From contig CAAEVU010000176.1 in NCBI GenBank assembly GCA_900759575.1, forward strand, positions 1 through 8,545: a stretch of 8,545 nucleotides of DNA, in the 5' to 3' direction. This document shows positions 5,313-8,545 of this stretch, piece after piece (positions within the stretch are counted from its first letter, which is position 1; each line of letters starts with the position of its first letter). Under the pieces are notes generated by a model that saw only the letters and a list, made by a program, of their open reading frames with translations, was not told the DNA's origin and searched no databases. The translations under genes and the position numbers were made by a program. The stretch comes from Clostridia bacterium. Lineage in GTDB: Bacteria; Bacillota; Clostridia; Oscillospirales; Acutalibacteraceae.

Positions 5313-6539
5313 ATGGCAAACGAAATCAAAAAGGTAGTGCTGGCTTATTCCGGCGGCCTGGATACCTCTATCATCATTCCCTGGCTGAAGGAAAACTATA
5401 ACAACTGTGAAGTCATCGCAGTTTCCGGCGACGTAGGTCAGGGCACCGAGCTGGACGGCCTGGAGGAAAAGGCCAAGAAGACCGGCGCTTCCAAGCTGTA
5501 TGTGCTGGACCTGAAAGAGGAATTCGTCACCGATTATGTGTATCCCACCGTAAAGGCCGGCGCTGTTTACGAGAATAAATACCTGCTGGGTACTTCCTTT
5601 GCCCGTCCCATCATCGCCAAAGGCATTGTGGATATTGCCAAGAAGGAAGGCGCTGACGCCATCTGCCACGGCTGCACCGGCAAGGGCAACGACCAGGTGC
5701 GTTTTGAACTGGCGATCAAGGCTTTTGCTCCCGATATGAAGATCATCGCTCCCTGGCGTATTTGGAACCTGAAGTCCCGTGAGGAAGAGATCGAATATGC
5801 AGAGGCACACAATATTCCTCTGAAGATCAACCGGGAGACCAACTATTCCAAGGATAAGAACCTGTGGCATTTGTCCCATGAGGGCCTGGACCTGGAGAAT
5901 CCCGCCAACGAGCCCCAGTACAACAAGCCCGGTTTCCTGGAAATGGGCGTTTCTCCCGAGCAGGCTCCCGACGAGCCTACATACATCACCCTGCACTTTG
6001 AAAAGGGCGTTCCCACCCAGCTGGATGGCAAGACTCTTTCCGGCGCTGAAATGGTGGCGGCCCTCAACGAGCTGGGCGGCAAGAACGGCATTGGCCTGGC
6101 GGACATCGTGGAAAACCGTTTGGTGGGCATGAAGTCCCGTGGCGTGTATGAAACTCCTGGCGGCACCATCCTGTACCACGCCCACAACAAGCTGGAAGAG
6201 CTTTGCTTGGATCGTGACACCTATCACTACAAGCAGCAGGTGGCTTTGAAGTTTGCCGAGCTGGTGTATTACGGCCAGTGGTATACTCCTTTGCGCCAGG
6301 CGCTGTCCGCGTTTGTGGACTCCACCCAGGAGACTGTGACCGGCGATGTGAAGCTGAAGCTTTACAAGGGCAACATCATCGATGCCGGCGTCACTTCTCC
6401 CTATTCTCTCTATGATGAGGAGATCGCTACCTTCGACGAGGACGAGGTTTACAACCAGGCGGATTCCGCTGGGTTCATCAACCTGTTCGGCCTGCCCATC
6501 AAGGTCCAGGCAAAGAAGGGCTTGACTTACGACAAATAA
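5313..6539 (+). CDS. argG: Argininosuccinate synthase
   Basis: ArgG catalyses ATP-dependent joining of citrulline and aspartate to argininosuccinate, the second-last step of arginine synthesis, in the cytosol. The protein is 408 aa, the normal length. Visible marks are the N-type ATP-pyrophosphatase loop AYSGGLDTS (11-19), SGDVGQG (38-44), LGTSFARPI (92-100) and the substrate/ATP site HGCTGKGNDQVRFE (119-132), with the later KSRGVYETPGG. The start ATG 5313 has GGAAGGG 7 nt upstream. Codon use is much more biased toward GGC, AAG, ATC and CTG than in the neighbouring genes, as expected for a highly expressed gene; this bias also leaves long open frames on the opposite strand. It is first in the operon with the Nudix gene and argH. 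Identification is firm. Confidence 0.98.
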   Translation: MANEIKKVVLAYSGGLDTSIIIPWLKENYNNCEVIAVSGDVGQGTELDGLEEKAKKTGASKLYVLDLKEEFVTDYVYPTVKAGAVYENKYLLGTSFARPIIAKGIVDIAKKEGADAICHGCTGKGNDQVRFELAIKAFAPDMKIIAPWRIWNLKSREEEIEYAEAHNIPLKINRETNYSKDKNLWHLSHEGLDLENPANEPQYNKPGFLEMGVSPEQAPDEPTYITLHFEKGVPTQLDGKTLSGAEMVAALNELGGKNGIGLADIVENRLVGMKSRGVYETPGGTILYHAHNKLEELCLDRDTYHYKQQVALKFAELVYYGQWYTPLRQALSAFVDSTQETVTGDVKLKLYKGNIIDAGVTSPYSLYDEEIATFDEDEVYNQADSAGFINLFGLPIKVQAKKGLTYDK

Positions 6540-6541
6540 AA

Positions 6542-6561
6542 CTCCGGCAAGGACGCCAGAG
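6542..6561 (+). other. Small hairpin just after argG, without T-run
   Basis: CTCCGGC (6542-6548) and GCCAGAG (6555-6561) pair with one mismatch around a 6-base loop, 2 nt after the argG stop. No T-run follows, so it is unlikely to end transcription. It could protect or process the argG part of the message, which would fit argG being needed in larger amounts. This role is inference. Confidence 0.35.
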
Positions 6562-6617
6562 AGAAATTGAAAATCCATAAGGTTAGGGTGGACGAGTGTC
6601 TGCCCTTTCCTGTTTCC

Positions 6618-6624
6618 AAGGAGG
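6618..6624 (+). promoter_or_regulatory. Ribosome binding site that fixes a TTG start for the Nudix gene
   Basis: AAGGAGG (6618-6624) lies 7 nt before TTG at 6632. The frame is open further up to a GTG at 6596, but that codon has only a weak AGGTTAGGG near it. Confidence 0.8.
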
Positions 6625-6631
6625 AAACAAT

Positions 6632-7180
6632 TTGGAGCTGGTAGATATATACAATGCCCAGGGGCAGCCTACCGGTGTTGTGCGTGCTCGTGGAGAGCCT
6701 CTGGGCGAGGGAGAATACCTGATGGCGGTGGGCGTCTGGATCGTGGATGAGGAAAACAACATCCTTCTTACCCAGCGCAGCATGGAAAAAAGCTGGGCTC
6801 CCGGCAAATGGGAAAACACCGCCGGCCATGTTCAGGCGGGGGAAACCGGCATAGCCGCTATTTTGCGGGAGCTGAAAGAGGAGACCGGCCTAGTCGCTAC
6901 AAAGGCGCAGCTCGTCTCTTTGGGCAGCACCTGTACAGGCCATTATCTTGGTGAAAACTATGGCTTGCGCCTGAAGGAACATCCCAAGCATTTGACCTTC
7001 CAAAAAGGGGAGACCTGTGCAGCAAAATGGGTCACTCCGGAGGAGTTGGCAACCATGGGGGAGGAAGGGGGGTTGTCCCCTTCTGTGCTCTCCCATCTGC
7101 AAGGCGATTACCGCCACGCATTTTTAAAGTTTATCGGCCGTGAAGGCAGCACTTTGTTAGGAAAGGACGAAGTTCCATGA
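6632..7180 (+). CDS. Nudix hydrolase (IPP-isomerase-like/YfcD-type N-terminus)
   Basis: This is a 182-aa Nudix enzyme. The family hydrolyses diphosphates linked to another moiety; its substrate cannot be read from sequence. The Nudix box is complete: G65, E71, R79-E80-L81 and E83-E84-T-G86-L87, matching GX5EX7REUXEEXGU with all metal-binding glutamates. The start is TTG 6632: an ideal AAGGAGG precedes it, and the protein then opens (M)ELVDIYNAQGQPTG, the usual opening of this subgroup. Using GTG 6596 would add 12 residues not typical of the family. YLMAVGVWIVDEENNILLTQRS (from residue 29) and KSWAPGKWENTAGH are also typical. The gene sits 92 nt after argG with no terminator between them, and its TGA overlaps the argH start by 4 nt (ATGA), so it is co-transcribed and coupled to argH. 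No role for Nudix enzymes in arginine synthesis is established. Confidence 0.93.
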   Translation: MELVDIYNAQGQPTGVVRARGEPLGEGEYLMAVGVWIVDEENNILLTQRSMEKSWAPGKWENTAGHVQAGETGIAAILRELKEETGLVATKAQLVSLGSTCTGHYLGENYGLRLKEHPKHLTFQKGETCAAKWVTPEELATMGEEGGLSPSVLSHLQGDYRHAFLKFIGREGSTLLGKDEVP

Positions 7181-8545
7181 AGCTATGGAAAGGCCGCTTC
7201 CAGAAGGAAGCCGACCCCAAAACAAACGATTTCAATTCCAGCATTTCCATTGACAGCCGGATGTACCACGAAGATATTGAGGGCAGCATTGCCCATGCCA
7301 CCATGCTGGGGGAGTGCGGGATCATCGACAAAAGCGAGAGTCAGAAGATCGTGGAAGGCCTGAAAGCCATCCGGGACGATTTGGATTCCGGAGCGCTGGC
7401 CATCGATCCGGACGCGGAAGATATCCATACCTTTGTGGAAGGAGAGCTCACCGCCCGCATCGGCGACGCGGGAAAACGGCTTCATACCGCCCGCAGCCGG
7501 AACGATCAGGTGGCCTTGGATGTGCGGCTGACTTTGCGGAAGGACTGCGCTGGAGTAAAAGCGCAGTTGAAGGAGTTCGTGAAGGTCCTTTGCCAGAAGG
7601 CAGAGCAGTACAGCGCTACCGTCATGCCGGGATATACTCATATGCAGCGGGCGCAGCCCATCACCTTTGGACATCACCTGATGGCCTATGCTGAAATGCT
7701 TCTCCGTGACTTGTCCCGTTTGGATGACGCCTTGAAGCGCATGGATGTGATGCCTTTGGGAAGCGGTGCTCTGGCGGGTACCACCTATCCTTTGAACCGG
7801 GAGTTGACTGCCAAACTGCTGGGCTTTTCCCAGGTGAGCCAAAACAGCCTGGACGGAGTGTCTGACCGGGATTTCTGCGCGGAGATCGCCTTTGACGCCT
7901 CCCTGGTGATGGTGCACCTTTCCCGGTTCTGCGAAGAGTTGGTGCTCTGGTGCTCCTGGGAGTTCCAGTTTATCGAATTGGACGATGCTTTCTCCACCGG
8001 GTCCAGCATTATGCCCCAGAAAAAGAACCCGGATATTGCGGAATTAATCCGGGGCAAAAGCGGCCGGGTGTTCGGTGACCTGATGGCGCTGCTCTCCATG
8101 ATGAAGGGATTGCCTCTGGCGTACAACAAAGATATGCAGGAGGACAAGGAAGCGGTGTTCGACGCAGTGGATACGTTGAAGCTTTGCCTGACTCCCTTGA
8201 TCCCCATGGTGGAGACCATGACCGTAAAGGAAGACAAGATGCGTGCGGCAGCGGCTGGGGGCTTTATCAATGCCACGGCCTGCGCCGATTATCTGGTGGC
8301 GGAAAAGGGACTGCCCTTCCGGGATGCTTATAAGATCACCGGTGAGCTGGTGGCTTTGTGCATCCAAAAGGGGTTGACTTTGGAAACGCTGCCCTTGGAA
8401 GAATATAAGAAGGTCTGTGACAGCTTTGATGAAGGCGTGTACCAGGCGATTTCTCTGGAAAAATGCGTGAGCGGCCGGAAGGTCTTGGGCGGACCCGCAC
8501 CGGAAAACGTGAAAGCCCAGGCGCAGCGGGTATTAAAGCTGCTGG
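7177..8545 (+). CDS. argH: Argininosuccinate lyase (3' end cut by window edge)
   Basis: ArgH splits argininosuccinate into arginine and fumarate, the last step of the pathway, in the cytosol as a homotetramer. ATG 7177 overlaps the Nudix stop. The frame is open through 456 codons to the window edge; the family is about 460 residues, so only a few residues and the stop are missing. Visible marks are MKLWKGRF at the start, HTARSRNDQVALD (103-115), GYTHMQRAQP (152-161) with the conserved His155, and the fumarase/aspartase-superfamily signature GSSIMPQKKNPD (275-286) in the flexible catalytic loop that carries the active serine. KDMQEDKEAVFD follows as usual. There is no frameshift across the whole stretch. 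The ribosome site is weak (GGAAAGGACGA region), which fits translational coupling to the Nudix gene. Identification is firm. Confidence 0.97.
   Translation, partial: MKLWKGRFQKEADPKTNDFNSSISIDSRMYHEDIEGSIAHATMLGECGIIDKSESQKIVEGLKAIRDDLDSGALAIDPDAEDIHTFVEGELTARIGDAGKRLHTARSRNDQVALDVRLTLRKDCAGVKAQLKEFVKVLCQKAEQYSATVMPGYTHMQRAQPITFGHHLMAYAEMLLRDLSRLDDALKRMDVMPLGSGALAGTTYPLNRELTAKLLGFSQVSQNSLDGVSDRDFCAEIAFDASLVMVHLSRFCEELVLWCSWEFQFIELDDAFSTGSSIMPQKKNPDIAELIRGKSGRVFGDLMALLSMMKGLPLAYNKDMQEDKEAVFDAVDTLKLCLTPLIPMVETMTVKEDKMRAAAAGGFINATACADYLVAEKGLPFRDAYKITGELVALCIQKGLTLETLPLEEYKKVCDSFDEGVYQAISLEKCVSGRKVLGGPAPENVKAQAQRVLKLL

Noticed and set aside
4380..6578. Minus-strand open frame of 732 codons opposite argG and the TVP38-family gene
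   Set aside because: It is antisense to two clearly identified genes, runs across a terminator, promoter and ARG box, and shows no family likeness or ribosome site. The strict codon bias of argG, which avoids codons that read as stops on the other strand, explains it.
7183..8367. Minus-strand frames opposite argH and short plus-strand frames within it
   Set aside because: argH is intact in one continuous frame over 456 codons with all signature motifs, so the other frames are shadows.

Overview
The window looks like ordinary chromosome from a Gram-positive gut-type Clostridia (Oscillospiraceae/Ruminococcaceae-like). The reasons are strong AGGAGG ribosome sites, TTGnnn/TATAAT promoters, hairpin-plus-T-run terminators, moderate G+C (roughly half, by eye) and the gene families present. 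The genus cannot be named from this sequence alone. No tRNA, rRNA, CRISPR array, insertion sequence or phage gene was seen.

Layout. (1) 1-572, plus strand: the 3' part of the ribosome-associated GTPase gene hflX, closed by a terminator at 576-612. (2) 629-3444, minus strand, converging on hflX: a two-gene operon. It holds an ECF-type sigma factor (185 aa) and a 753-aa single-pass membrane protein that starts inside the sigma stop codon (ATGA overlap), placed like an anti-sigma or sensor protein. Its outer part is built from three diverged copies of a ~190-residue module. (3) 3580-4143, plus: a self-contained unit with a near-consensus extended -10 promoter, a 125-aa unrecognised cytosolic protein and a strong terminator. 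(4) 4167-5140, plus: a promoter, a leader with two abutting palindromes, a TVP38/TMEM64 (DedA-like) membrane protein and a terminator. (5) 5200-8545, plus: an arginine biosynthesis operon with an ARG box, promoter, argG, a Nudix hydrolase gene (TTG start) and argH, which runs off the right edge a few codons before its expected end.

How the genes work together. ArgG and ArgH catalyse the last two steps to arginine (citrulline + aspartate to argininosuccinate, then to arginine + fumarate). The operon carries a textbook ArgR/AhrC operator just upstream of its -35 box. The Nudix gene between them overlaps argH by 4 nt and so is co-expressed, although Nudix enzymes have no known place in arginine synthesis. 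The sigma/membrane-protein pair is a probable envelope-signal module with a candidate self-regulated promoter.

The most unusual items are the triplicated extracytoplasmic module on a protein with only ~33 cytoplasmic residues, the Nudix gene inside argGH, and the orphan 125-aa protein. None can be claimed as a new system from sequence alone.
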